Of a stretch of DNA of 64,000 nt, positions 1 to 12,206 are shown in pieces; the first letter of the stretch is position 1; each line of letters begins with the position of its first letter. The notes under the pieces are model-generated. The model did no database searches. It was not told the origin of the DNA and was given only the letters and a program-made list of their open reading frames with translations. This stretch comes from Sternotherus odoratus (lineage: Eukaryota; Chordata; Testudines; Kinosternidae): NCBI GenBank assembly GCA_032164245.1, contig JAVMKO010000001.1:171634934-171698933 (forward strand), given 5' to 3'. A program made the position numbers and the translations under genes.

Positions 1-529
1 CAGCTAGTTCCGAAATAATCGTGTACCGTAGACCAGGACTTAGTAGCACAATCAAGCTTAGGCTTTTTTCAGTCTGAGTGTGAGTTCAGTAACATTTAGA
101 TATAAATGTGAATTAGTCACAATATTTATTTTATTTATTTCCTCTGAATTTAAAGAGAAAACATGTTTAGAGTATTTTTATGCAGCAGCCACGAGTGAAG
201 TGAATTCAGTGGTCTCAACCCTGAAAATCTAACAAAAATCAGCAAGCAATTTAATATATTTCAGTCTCTGCTCAGGAGAGGCCCAGGAGTGGAAGTGCTC
301 TGGGATAGTTCACAGATGCTATGGTGGTTTTTACATGGCAAATGTGGTTCAGGGCCATATCAGCCTTTGTATGGCAATAGCCATTGCTATCAGTATTTGC
401 TCAAGGACACTAAAATTTGACAAATGTATATAAAATGTGCTTTTAAAACTTACCATTGTATAGCTCGGAGATCTACAAGCCTTGTATCAGATAGCCCTGT
501 GATAACAGTGGAGTATATATATTCATTAA
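1..529. other. No recognisable feature
   Basis: AT-rich sequence with stops in all frames. I see no exon, RNA gene or clear repeat before the MITE that begins at 530. Confidence 0.5.
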
Positions 530-659
530 GGGCTAGATTCTGTGTCTCCACTGATGCTGAGCAGTACTCCACTGATGCTGAGTAGTACCAAAGAAGTCAC
601 TGGGATTGTTAGTTTGAAATGTCAACCCCGTGTGAGCAAGAAGGGTGGAATCTGGTTCT
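530..659. mobile_element. Hairpin MITE (about 130 bp) with TAA duplication
   Basis: The left end reads GGGCTAGATTCTGTGT. The right end, reverse-complemented, reads AGAACCAGATTCCACC. TAA flanks both ends (527-529 and 660-662). Inside, a 21-bp unit (TCCACTGATGCTGAGCAGTAC and a one-base variant) is duplicated in tandem at 547-588. I recall this kind of 'cagattctg' hairpin repeat as common in turtle and bird DNA. The superfamily is an inference from the 3-bp duplication. Confidence 0.55.
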
Positions 660-2130
660 TAATTGCTACTTTGTAAACATGGGGTCAGATTTTTGTGAAT
701 TGTCCAGACTTTGCTACTCTAGAATGACCCTGGCCAGTTGTATTTCTTGAAGGCCTGGGATTCAATATAATCACACTCTTTGCACGACCAGTGAATGAGA
801 GGTCCTGTGAAATACCTTTCCCAACACTTTTTAGTAATCCTCAAAATCTAGTTATGCTTTACTTTTAAAGTCCACCAGTTGTTACTAAGGACAGATGTGC
901 TGCATTTGCAAATTTTCCCTAATGTGCTGGACAGGGAAACAGCAGGTTGGAGGGAACCAAGGAGATGGAACTTTCTACATCCAGGGGATTCCACTCACCT
1001 TCTGAGAGCCATAATTTTGTTTGTATACATCAAAACTCATACATTATGGTTAGGGGTTTTTTTTTGTTTTTACTGCATTGACTTTTATCATTCTTTTGCT
1101 AATACATACAACATTCAGCAAACCTTAACAAAATGTTTTAAAATTAGAACACGGTTGACTTTATATGGAGGTTCAAGTTGTCCAGGGGTAGATTTAACTT
1201 TTTAAAAATAATGCAGATGATAGGCTATGGTTGCTTCTGAAAATGGGGGTGGAGGGAGGAAACCCCCACGCAAATGTGGATTATGGATACAGTCCCCAGA
1301 ATACAGTTTACCACTCCAGCTACTGAAACACTGTGGAAATAGGCAAAATGCACCTTTCACCAGCCAGCCATTGGAGGAGCCAGGATTGGCTGATTCACAT
1401 TCATCCGAAAGGACCTAGGAAATGGAATAAATCATGTTAAACAGTTGTGTGCTCAGCTAAAAATCTCCATAGCTTCCCCTCTTATCTGTGAGCTCATGTG
1501 CAGTAGTGTTTGTGGTTATCTACGCTCCAGAAGAAGGAAAGCAAATGCTCATTAATAAAATAGCTGAGAGCCACTTTAGATGCAAGTCATGCTAGCAATG
1601 TGAAGTTCTGACTTACAACTACAGTATGAGCATTTATTGCACAAAATCAAGATGAAGATTTATTTGCCACGTGACGCAGAGCTGGAACCACGCTTGTTGC
1701 CCGTGTCTATCAATCCCTGAATAATCAGTCTCACCAGTCAGCAACCGCTCCAGCTCAACGGTAACTATTTCGTTTGTCAGTGCACTTATAACTCTACATA
1801 GTGTTCTCAACAACCCATTTGAATGTTTTGAAAAGCAGCTCTTGAAGAAATCAGGAGTCACCCTTTTGAGTGTTCTGTTTTCCTGGTCTGTAAAAAAAAC
1901 TGTCTGACACTCGTAAAACACAGTAGATGGAAGTAATCTGAAGTGGTGGTAAAACATCTTTGCAACACATTTGTGCTTCTGTCTTTGTCGATGCATGTCT
2001 CTTAATGGAGGAATTTTTAGCCGTTAGGTCTGTTTTCATACTGTGGACCAAAAAATCACAACATGGTCTCTTCCAACAGGTGCTAAAAGATTCAGACTGT
2101 ACACCTTATGCTATACACAGCCATAAGCAG
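660..2130. other. Non-coding stretch, nothing recognised
   Basis: Short open frames of 60-120 codons occur on both strands. They lack splice context, domain motifs or coding-like composition, so I treat them as chance frames. No repeat was identified. Confidence 0.45.
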
Positions 2131-3180
2131 TTGTAATGTTGGGTGCAATCTCCTAAGGCACCAAAGTCCATTTGTAGGCACCAGGGCAATCCATATAACT
2201 CCTGCTTGGCTGCTGCCTGTCCCAGTAGGCACCTAAACTCGCTTGGCATCTATACGTTGGCCTCTGAGCATGTGCACTGCAGCCTTGTTCTAGGCATCCA
2301 TGCACCTATCGCCTGCCCAAACCCCAGAGTGAGTCACAAGCCAGGGAAGATAGGCATTAGGCAGTCTATGTCCTGGGTGGGGCCTGATCCAGTAGACATT
2401 CTCAGTGGATGCTTAGCAGACTGGGCCCCTCAAGCAAGATCACAGCAAGCAACTGGGGCTGGGGAAGGACCTCCTTTAGCCCAATACTTAGGGTACTCGC
2501 CCAGGATATGGGCGACCTCCAGTTCAAGTCTTGTCTCTGCCCAATGAGTAGAAGGGATTTGAACAGTGATCTGCCATGAGTGCCCTCACTCACCAGCTAT
2601 AGAATATTCTGATGTGCATCTCCCTCAGTCTCTCCTATTGAAGTTGTTTCCCTTTAACTAAAAAAAGTGAATAATATTAAGTGGGCCAAGGAGAGCATTA
2701 GACTGACTCTATAGCTAGTAATTAGGATACTCACCCAAGAGGTGGCAGGTCCCTGGTCAAATCCCTTCTCCCACTGAGTATAGGGGAGGGGCACTTGAAC
2801 TGGGGATTTCCCACATCCTGGGTGAGTACTTGAACCCCTAACCTCAAGATTCTAAGGGGGGTCCTCGCTGCCATCGTTCACTGTTTTGTTTCAGGCCCAC
2901 ATGCAACTGAGGCAGCCAAATGCCTGTCTCCCTCCGCCACCCCAGCTCATGGATCACTAGGTGCCTCCATGCAGCTCAGACTTACACACCTTACTCTGTG
3001 AGAGGGTAGCACACTGCCCTCTCCTCAGCCTCTCCCATTGACTAGCATAGGCTGCTCTCTGCCTAGTGTGCTGGCTTTTCGGGTTGCAGTTTAAGCACCT
3101 GTCTCTCACCATTCTTTGTGTAGGAGCCTTGGCACCTAATTCAGGCTTTGTGGCTCACAGTGTTCCTATGATTTGGTTGT
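2131..3180. repeat. Dispersed repeat with two tRNA-like motifs
   Basis: Two related blocks lie about 220 bp apart, at about 2491-2540 and 2714-2770. Each has a GGNTACTC-CCCA segment followed by a TTCAA- or TCAAATC-type B-box-like motif (GTTCAAGTC near 2522, GTCAAATCCC near 2756). This resembles a Pol III, tRNA-derived repeat body, but there is no complete tRNA cloverleaf, so I do not call a tRNA gene. The ends of the repeat are not resolved. Confidence 0.35.
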
Positions 3181-3545
3181 GGGGGGGTTTCTAGGCTCCT
3201 AAAAGTCAGGTAACACAAAACTCTGCACCACAGTGCCTCTGTTCCTTTATGGAGCTGGCATCTGGGCCATTGTATTTAATTGTATATGATGCAACCTTAG
3301 AGTTTAGATTTTCATTGTGGGAGAAAGGAATAGTGCAGGTTGCATAGTAACTGATGTCTTCATATCTGCCTGTTTTAGAAAGGTATCTGTGGAAATATTC
3401 CACTAAAACCTCAGATGTACTCAGTCTGACTTGTTTCAAATTCAAGCTGAATGAGCCAGCTGGAAAAATCAGTACAAAGAAAACCTACCACCACATTTCC
3501 TCCTAGCTTGTATCATTCTGATTCTGGCAGGCAGTGACTTGCTAC
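3181..3545. other. Non-coding, nothing recognised
   Basis: Plain sequence between the tRNA-like repeat and the hAT terminus. A 79-codon minus-strand frame (3206-3445) has no recognisable motif. Confidence 0.4.
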
Positions 3546-4345
3546 TAGGGCTGCCGATTAATCGCAGTTAACTCAAAAAAATTAATCACCATAAAAGAAA
3601 TAGAATATCAATTGAAATTCATTAAATATTTTTGGATTTTTTCTCCATTTTCAAATATATTGATTTCTATTACAACACAGAATACAAAATATAAAGTGAG
3701 CACTGTACACCTTTTTATTACAAATATTTCACTGTAAAAATAATAAAAGAAATAATATTTTTCAATGTACGTCATACAAGTAGTGTAGCGCAATCTCTTC
3801 ATCATGAAAGAGTAACTTACAAATGTTGAATGTTTTGCTACATAACTGCACTGAAAAACAAAATGATGTTAAACTTTGAATCCTACAAGTTCATTCAGTC
3901 CTACTTCTTGTTCAGACAACTGCCAAGAGAAACAAGTTTGTTTACATTTACAGGATATAATTCTACCTGCTTCTTATTTACAATCTTACCTGAAACTGAG
4001 AACAGGCACTTTTGTAGCTGGTGTTGCAAGGAATTTATGTGCCAGAAATGTTAAATATTCATATGCCCCTTCGGCCACCATTCCAGAGGACATGCTTCCA
4101 TGCTGATGGTGCTCATGAAAAAAATGTTTGTATTAAATTTGTGACTAAACTCCTGGGGGGAGAATTGTATGTCTCCTGTTCTGTACCCACATTCTGTCAT
4201 ATATTTCCCGTTATAGCAGTCTCAGATGATGACCCAGCACATGTTTGTTTTAAGAACACTTTCACAGCAGATTTGACAAAATGCAAAGAAGATAACAATG
4301 TGAGCTTTCTAAACATAGCTACAGCACTAGACCCAAGGCTTAGGA
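3546..4345. mobile_element. ZBED-type hAT transposon remnant in two opposed halves
   Basis: The left end (TAGGGCTGCCGATTAATCGC at 3546) and the AT-rich block after it match the 3-prime terminal region of a hAT family I recall as widespread in amniotes, with a BED-finger transposase. From 3546 to about 4107 the element reads on the minus strand. From about 4110 to 4340 it reads on the plus strand, carrying a part of the transposase that normally lies upstream. The halves therefore meet head-on near 4108, which implies an internal inversion or two neighbouring fragments. Both halves are decayed. Confidence 0.7.
3901..4107 (-). pseudogene. hAT transposase C-terminal dimerisation region, decayed
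   Basis: Reading the minus strand from 4107 gives a segment with the CPLEWW motif, then a frame-disrupted part, then SGKIVNKK, VNVNKLVSL and LNKK followed by TAG (3901-3903). This is the order of the hAT C-terminal dimerisation domain. At least one in-frame stop and a frame change are present, so it cannot encode protein. It is the downstream end of the same transposase whose upstream piece lies at 4216-4340 on the other strand. Confidence 0.65.
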
Positions 4346-4371
4346 ATCTGAGGCACAGGAAATGGGAATGA
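4138..4371 (+). pseudogene. hAT transposase central fragment
   Basis: This is an open frame with VSDDDPAHVCFKNTFTADLT and a following NIATALDPRLRNL block. I recognise these as the central part of a ZBED-like hAT transposase, upstream of the dimerisation domain. The N-terminal BED zinc finger and the DDE core are absent, so it is a fragment. After about 4340 the sequence no longer resembles the element. Confidence 0.65.
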
Positions 4372-5564
4372 AATAGTATACATTAGCATACTGCTTTCCC
4401 CAAGCCTATTACACAACCTCTCTATCTGCCAGCATAAACGCCCCCTCCACTTACTGTAGTAATTGATAGTTTGGGAGGTATTTTTAATAGGGACTCAAAT
4501 TGCAGGATCAGTGTCATGGGACTGAACCAAGCATTTTAAATATGTTTGTAAAATTATACATGTCCAAAGGTGCTTGCAGGATCAGGGATTTAAGAAAAGC
4601 AACTAATTATATGGTCACCCAGTAGTAATGTTAGCAGAAAACCCCGATAGCATCATGCTTCAGTGTACCTCATCCCCAGTGACCTCCGTATCCCTGCATT
4701 ACCAGTTGTGATTGGGGGTCAATACATGTCAACGGCTGTTTGACAAAGTTGGCGACAATGACTGTTTTTTCAGTTCCAGTCTGTGAATGCATTGAAAAGA
4801 CCCTGACCTACGGCTGGATCCTCCACTCTGAACAGAGAAAGGGGGCTGCAGGGAGTTGCTTTTGGTTCTCTGGTTCAGAGCCACAGGGCCCTGAGACAAG
4901 TCAGAGATGCACAAGAGCAGCTCTAACTTCAGGAAACTTTCAACAATGGAAATTTGGCCGTGGTAGAGTTCTGCTCCCCAACTTCTCCACGCTCTACCTC
5001 TAGGATGCCTCCACCAGGCCTCCCCTCTCCCTGACACCAGGGAGATATGCATTTGGCCCAGAGATGCCAGGGCTGTTTCCACTAGACTTCTGCCAGCAGA
5101 GAGATCCCCTGCAAGGAGAGGATTTTCCACTGGCTAGTAGTCTGCCACTGCACAAAGCGACTGTAGCAGACCAGAGAATCCTGCTGTTACAATAAATGTT
5201 TTATTTAACCTCCATTTTCCCTTTCCCTCCCCTCTAAAAAGCACATGTAAGGATTCTGTCTCTGAGGCAGCTGGGCAGCGAGAGGAGGAGGGGAAGAAAA
5301 GCCGGAGGAGAGTGGCGTAGGCAGTGAAGGACTGGTTACAAGCTTGTGTGCTTTCGTAGATACCACCCATTTGGATTTTTTTACATGATTTAAATAAAAC
5401 AGAAGTTGAAGTGAGTTTGTGTTAAAAATATTTTCCTTTTCTTGTTGTTTTTGCGCCACCGGACATTTAACATAATAAGTGGAGGAAAATATTTTGTTTG
5501 AGTTCTGAACAGGACACAGTTGGGAACTGGTACATGGCTGTGGTATCATCCAGACAGCATCTCT
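4346..5564. other. Non-coding, nothing recognised
   Basis: Several overlapping open frames (for example 4729-5130 minus and 4740-5003 plus) contradict each other and show no domain or splice structure. I support no gene here. Confidence 0.4.
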
Positions 5565-5608
5565 GTGTAAGATGATGGCCATCCGTGTCCCTGGCCATCA
5601 TCTTACAC
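5565..5608. repeat. Perfect 17-bp inverted repeat (hairpin)
   Basis: GTGTAAGATGATGGCCA at 5565-5581 is followed after a 10-nt spacer by its exact reverse complement at 5592-5608. The match does not continue outside the arms. The transcript would fold into a perfect 17-bp stem. The arms are too short for a typical microRNA precursor and no transposon termini are visible. Confidence 0.85.
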
Positions 5609-6821
5609 TCAACTGAGTAGGAAACTTTGGCTTAACTTGGTGCTCCAAAGTGTCTAGCACAGCATCAGGCAGAGTGTGACATACTCCTTTCAACCATGAA
5701 CTGGTAAACATGTTTCTGCAAATCTTAGCAACAGCCCAGAAGCTTAGGAAATAAATCATACTAAACGTATTAACAGAACAACAGAAGCAGTCATTAAAGT
5801 GAATGTAGAAAATAAAGAACAAATGAGATCTACTAATTCCATAGATAACTTATGTCCTATTTGTTGTACCTGATGCACAGACAGAAGTGTCTGCTTATTT
5901 GCTCTATGGCCAAGCTTCTGTTTGACTCTCTCCTTTTCACCGATTACAATAAAATCCCAGCACCTTAGCTCATGCGAAAAAAGAATTGATTACTACACCC
6001 AACCATGCCTGCATTAGCTTTGATCATAGGCCCAAGAACCAAAAGTTCCACTACACTACAGTAAATATGGTAGCAACACTACCTTTCAGATTAATGATCT
6101 GGTAAAAATAAAGATGTACCACAGACAAAATGCTGCTTTCGGGTGATGATAAACTGGCCCCTGTATTTTTAGGACCTTGTTGTATTGTAGAACAAAATGT
6201 GTTTTTTATTATTATTATTTATCTTAACTAGATATTCAGTTACTTTCTGGTCAAGATATAGGAATTTTTCACATTACTAATATACTATTATATGGAATAC
6301 AATAATTCCCAAGTTGAGGAGACTTTCTTTCAGCATTCCCAATTTATTGTCCGAACAGCTTCAAATTGAATCTCCTCTAAGAATCTATTGTCTTACTAAC
6401 ATCCCCTGATCACCTTATGAAACAATATCCTACTACACCTGCACTGACACCTGCAAGTATTATTGATGACCGGATGATGTCCCTTGAGGATTTTTTCCAT
6501 ACACCTTATGGTGAAGAATTATTTTTCACAGAACACACAAACATATGACTCTTTAGAAAGAGCCAAGAGCATCTTTACCACATAAGAGAGATGACTGCCA
6601 AACTTATAGAAAAGTGGCCTTGGACAGACTGCACAAAACCATGCTGCATTCAGAGAGCTACCTACCTTTTAATGGGAAATCTTGCTGTTGTGTGATTGAT
6701 GGATGGCTGTAACTTTGGAAGTGTTCTGAGGTATATTTCCTCACCTCAGCTTGCCGTTAGGAACTGACAAATGTCACTTTTGCGTATGACATTATTCTGT
6801 CACTGCCAATTAACAGATTCA
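5609..6821. other. Non-coding, nothing recognised
   Basis: AT-rich sequence without long frames or clear repeats. Confidence 0.4.
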
Positions 6822-6927
6822 AGGACCTGGTCCTGCAGAGTTACTCACCTCTTTCACTCCCCACATGAGGTCAATGGCACTCACCAGGTGTAAAGTAAAC
6901 ACAGGGTAACTGCAGGATTGGGGCCTA
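6822..6927. mobile_element. Hairpin MITE of the 'CCTG.TCCTGCA' type
   Basis: The left end GGACCTGGTCCTGCAGAGTT pairs with the right end, whose reverse complement is AGGCCCCAATCCTGCAGTTA. The interior contains a weak GAGGTCAATGG core. I recall the family as a short self-complementary element; related copies lie at about 28,162, 28,825 and 60,449. Confidence 0.55.
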
Positions 6928-9477
6928 AGATTTCTCTGTGTTTCTTTGAAATTATTATTCATTTTTGCACTCCATTACTCTTTATAAACCAGGAAATTCC
7001 TATATAACACTAGGAAGAAAGGACGATGCTTTAACTGAGCGGAGGTCCTAGCACCTAAGGGTTCCTCTTGTTTAAAGTTTATGAACGGTTGTGACACAAA
7101 GTATCCAGCTGTATCACAGGGTAAGTATAGCATGGATGTGAGTTTAAGGAGTCTGGGAAGGAAGCCTGTGGCATGTAGGTCTTGATCTTGCAAGGGTGCA
7201 TGTGGGTATTGTGCTCCTGAGCAAGTGCAAGGGGAGGTTATGGATGGGTAAGGTTAAGTACGAAGAAGAGTCCATGAGTGTTTCTAAGGAGTTAAACTTG
7301 GGTATGATCTTCATTATCCTAACAGTGCTATGTGTTCCCTTTTAAGGCCTTATTCTGGCTCATAGGCAGGTGTAATAGGGTGGTCACGCTGCTGCAAATT
7401 AAAGCAGGTCCAGTTTTTCCCCCAGTTGTGCTTGTACCTTTTTACCTTGTGCTTGTACCTGCAACCCTCCTCACTTAGTGCAATTCACCTCATGCTATTG
7501 GCATTTTAAGAAAGAGATTAGAAACTATGCAAATAGTCAGAACTATCTCTTAATTTTTAGTAGGTATTAGGGAAAAAAATATCAAAATATACCTTGATAC
7601 AACAATATTTCATGGAATTCTGTACAAGAAGAAAGCAAGTGAATATGCATGAATAGATTTATTTGTCCTAGAACAACTGGAATATGTTGCTGGCATTATT
7701 TTCTTGAATGTTATGGCCTTTCACTCTGATTACTTTAAACTGCCTTAATTTCATTAATTTTACATTCAAGATAATTTTATTATATGAATTTAGGTTCAAA
7801 CTCAGATTAAATTCTTTAAGAGGGCAAGATGAATTTATCCAAATGGATATCAATAATAAACTTGTTGACTGTTCCTTTAATATAGAAGGCTCCCTCCTAG
7901 AGATTTCATAAAATATTGATTGAGCATTTTCTACAAAAACATTGATGAGAGTCCATTAGAATCAGGGATAAAGAACAGGAGATGGAGATAGCAGAGCCCA
8001 CGTGCTGTATCTTTTAACTGTATTTAAATCCCTTCACCCCAAGACTCCAGAGTTTTCATACTGTCTAACTCCTGTGACTCCTGCTAATGAAAAGCAAAGA
8101 CTTGAGGTAACTGCAAACATTTTTAACAGAATATAAGGCAGAACTTCTCTTCATGTATTTGGCAGCATAATCTCTTTGTTTGAGGCTGTTAATCCCTCCA
8201 TAATGATGTGACGGCCATGTCCTGTAACTTTACCATTAGAGGTGAATTTGGGGAGGTAATCACACAGTCTGTGCCAGGAAGCTAAAATATGACGTTCAAA
8301 ACTTTACTGAGAAAGGAAAACAGCATTCACTACTGTCTTCCACTCATCACCCCTCAGACAGAGCCAGTGCTCACACACAAATCATCAGCAAAGATTTTAA
8401 TAATGGTTTCTAATACTAGCAGAGGACATGAAGGTGTTGGCCTTAGCAAAATATTTATTTCCCTTCTTTGGGCTAAACCCTCTTATTTTAGTCATGCAAG
8501 CAGTCCGACTGACTTTGTTGACAATGTCTTCTGTGGGCTTGTTTGGATGGGTAAAGTGAGCAGGATCTGGCCCCTCATGTGGAAGTTCAAAACAGGCGAT
8601 TCGCATGGGAAGGACATTAAAAGGCAGCATTCAGAACTAGAGAAAACCCACCTTGCTGCACTTCAGGCTTTTACAGCAGAATCTTTAGAGTTACTAACAT
8701 GACATCATGTGCAGCCTGCAGAGATCTGACCCTTTGTAGTACACACGATGTATACTCCAACCATTTCACAATACCAAGGGCACTTGTTAAAAGTTTAATG
8801 ATCAACTAGAAGTCCTATTAATTAAACATGCTTCATGCTATTAAAGCTCTTGTATCGCTTAAACACAGGACTGGTGCTCTGCTTTTAAGAGTGATTATGC
8901 CGTTGTCCTTGGATTCTTACAATGGTGTGTTGACATATTCATTTGTTTGGTTGCTTAATACCAGTTTTCAAACATAATACATAACAGTAGCCTTCAGTTT
9001 TTATAATATTAGCAGGAGTGGTACTTTTTTAAAGCAGCCACTTCTTGTGCACTTGTCTGTAACTATCACATCAATTCTGTTTTAAATATCTTTTGAAACT
9101 TTTGATTCTCAGAAGCTAAACAAGAAGCACTTTGTACTCAACTCAACAGGGACTCAGGCTTTTGAATGGCCCAACAATCTAAAATATTTTTTTAAAAATG
9201 AGCACAGCTGTCTTTTCAGATTTACCCCCAAACTTGTCTAACGGTCAAAAAATTAAAATACACTTTGAATTCTTTTTTTGCCAAAAGAAGCTTGTAGAAG
9301 TTGTTACATCTCATCTCTCAAAGTCAGTAATATATCTTTCCTCTGAACTCTCAAACATAAAGTAAACAAGTGAAATACACTTGATACTATGTTAATTCAT
9401 ATACCACGACTGAAATTCCAAAACGTACTTCCAAGCTCTAGTTAGAACAGCACAGGTTGACCTGACCTGACATTTTA
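6928..9477. other. Non-coding, nothing recognised
   Basis: AT-rich, with chance frames only (for example 8289-8702 plus overlapping 8397-8630 minus). No exon, RNA gene or repeat could be supported. Confidence 0.4.
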
Positions 9478-10370
9478 CTCCTGGGGGCATTCTGCACCAA
9501 AACATTAAAAATTCTGCAAATTTGATTTGTCAAACGCACGTGGAGGCTCCAGCATGGCACTGGGGAGCACAAGCCACTGGCTGTCAAGAAGTGGGAGATC
9601 ACTGTGCAGCTCCCCACATACCTCTACAGATATGGACTCAGCGATGAGGCTGCACCCAACCCTGACACAGCACAAGGACCAGGCCTGCCCCAGAAACACC
9701 TCAGGATCCTGCCCCTCTGTGCCAGGTGGCATAGTGGGGAGCAGAGTGATTTTCTCCTCTTCCTCCTTCCACAAATAGTGTCCCCTGCATTTCAGAAAGT
9801 TAAGACATTTCAAAAGAAGTGGGTGCAACATCTCTGTATTATTTAGCTGTTTCGTTCCCCGGAGAAGACAGGGAGCTGGAGGTTGGCTATGTCTCCTTCC
9901 TCTCTTCCTGCAGAGGGGGGAGAGAGGTGGAGGAGGGGTATCCCCGCTTCCCCATTCCACCTGTAGAGGAGATGGAGTCTGTGGGAAAGAGGTGTTTTTA
10001 GAGAAGGGGAATAATGGGCTCCCAGATGGGACACTTTTCTTTCCCCCAACAGCTGCTTTTGCTTTTCCACCTACTGCTGGGAAGGGATAGGAGACCCAGT
10101 AACTCCCAGTCAGGCACCAGACCCTTCTGCTGCTCTCTCTTCACTCTTCTGTCTGGTAAAGATAGGATTATCTAATCAGAGACAAGGGGGGCTATGGGAG
10201 AACTGTGCTTTCCAACCTGAGGGAAAGACAAGGCGGCTCTTCATCTGCTTCTAGCAGAAGAGGGGAGCTGTGCTCCCTCGTGCCCTCCCAGGGGTGCAGG
10301 GGTTTCTGTCACATCAATATCTGAAGTGCAATTAGCAGTGGAGGAAGGATTTGGAGGCGTGAGGTCATTA
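9478..10370. repeat. GC-rich dispersed repeat starting TTACTCCTGGGGGCATTCTGC-like
   Basis: The start (ACTCCTGGGGGCATTCTGCA near 9477) and the body through GAAGTGCAATTAGCAGTGGA near 10,325 match a long dispersed repeat I recall from turtle genomes. GC and purine content rise sharply against the flanks. The open frames inside (for example 9505-9960 minus) have no domain and conflict with each other. The class and the exact right end are unresolved. Confidence 0.45.
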
Positions 10371-11912
10371 ATTTCCTTTAAGGAGCCAAGTATCATCACC
10401 AGATGATTAGACATTTAGAGATGTTAATCTTCCATGGCCTTACAGCACAAAGGGGCCAAAAAGGCGAGGATCTGCCTGCTGGGAAATAGCCTTAGCATCA
10501 CAGCATCTCTGAATGGGATAGGCTCAGAACCTTCCGCACTGTCCCTGGTGTAAGAAGCATGCTAAGAGTGTGGCCAGAGGATGGGGCATAGCTGGAGCAC
10601 ACAGCATGCTGGGTATTCTTTGCTCTTTATAAAGACTCCCTAGGGAGCCATTGCAGCCAAGAACAAATCAGAGCTGCTCTGAGTCTAGTCAGGTTTATGC
10701 TGGAGACGGGGCTAGGCCCACAACATGGGGAGATGCAATGGTCAGTAAGTCACCTTTGCCTTTAACTCCCCAGTCCTGGAGCTGAGCTCTGATTTGTCAA
10801 ACCAGACAACCTGGGCTGGTGGCATGTTTGTTTGTTTGTTTGTATTCTAAACTGAATTGTGCTTCATTTTGATTCTGTTGGCAGAAACATAGAAATAGTA
10901 AGACCGTTCCAGCCCTGAAATATTAAGGGCCCGGTCATACCTGGTACTTAGGTAGGGTAATGAAGGTGCAAAGAACATCTCCTGTTGTGTAGCCCATGCA
11001 AAGGCCAGCCACAGTTGCAGACCCTACACTCAGGGAGCCCAAGAAGGTGTCAGGGAAGGTTAGTTGGTGTTCCCCACCATGCCATTCTCAGGACTGTACC
11101 TATTAATCTAACATAACAACCTGTTATTTTCGATTGGAAGGATTTAGAACAGGCCTCCAATGGATTTTTTTAATGACCCATAATTCCCATTCATTCAACT
11201 TTTTAAAGTTTTCACCATGGGAGGTGAAGTTCACTATCCCTCACAAGACCCCCTGTGCCACAGAAGTGCCACTTCAGACTTCAGAACAGGGGGCACGAGG
11301 ATCAGCGGCACAGGGGGAGAAGGTGGGGTGCTTATTCAGGGTGGTGTAGACACTAAGCCTCAATAAGACATCATAGATGGGGGCTGGTGAAAAATAGGCT
11401 GTGGGATCCTTAATTATAAAGGTTTAGTGGCCCAAGACCCCATTGTAGGGGTCCTGAGAAGTTGGGGCTCCACAGGAGTTTGGAGGTAAATTCCAACTCC
11501 ATATTATTCCCCATCCAAAACCCAAACTACTAAAGAGGAAGGAGGAATTTCATCCACAGTTTAAAAAAAGAAAAAATGACACCTACCAGATTAACATAAA
11601 GGACAATTTGGTCTGTATGACTGACTCCAATTTATGACAATCATGTAATCATCACCATTTAAATAATGTGGCTCTCTGACAGCTAACTGAATTATAATAA
11701 ATCTTGACAATTGAAATCTGGATGCAGTTTATGTAACCGTGGTGACCTTTCTTTTTCATTTAACATTGATTAATCAATCCAAAGGGATGGCACTGTTGAA
11801 TAAAGGACAGGATACAAAAGGTAGTGGGTATCCGGTTTGGAAAGAGATCTGTGCAGTAGCAGTCAGTGTAATATAATACACATTACAGGAACCGATCAGA
11901 TCATGGGCAGGG
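10371..11912. other. Non-coding, only a short microsatellite
   Basis: Apart from the GTTT run at 10,825 nothing is recognisable. Confidence 0.4.
10825..10843. repeat. (GTTT)n microsatellite
   Basis: Four and a half uninterrupted copies of GTTT. Confidence 0.9.
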
Positions 11913-12206
11913 TAGGGTCTATGGAAAATGTCAATGAAAATGGGGAAACATATTTTTCACTGGAATTTTCAGTGGAAATTTTTTACTTTTTTATCGAAAA
12001 ATAGAAACCGATATTTTTTTCAGCAGCTGAAAACGAGCTGGAAGATTTTTGGGAGGGGTTGGCCCCACATTTTTCAATTTTCCAATGAAAAATAAAAAAA
12101 TGTTGAGATAAGCAGATGTTATCTGTGAACATTTTTGTTTAGTCAAAAACCCAATTCTCCTTCCAAAAAAAAAGGAAAGTGAATGGAAAATGTTCAACCA
12201 GCCCTA
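11913..12206. mobile_element. AT-rich MITE with TAGGGC-type ends
   Basis: The left end TAGGGTCTATGGAAAAT and the reverse-complemented right end TAGGGCTGGTTGAACATTT are imperfect inverted repeats around a body full of GAAAATTT/AAATTTTC blocks. It belongs with similar AT-rich elements at 26,313, 41,818 and 60,763. No clear target duplication was found. Confidence 0.5.

Noticed and set aside
2491..2770. tRNA gene
   Set aside because: B-box-like motifs occur but no complete cloverleaf or anticodon stem could be built.
5565..5608. microRNA precursor
   Set aside because: A 17-bp stem with a 10-nt loop is too short, and pairing stops at the arm ends.
9505..9960. 151-codon minus-strand gene
   Set aside because: It lies in a GC-rich dispersed repeat with three competing plus-strand frames and no motif.
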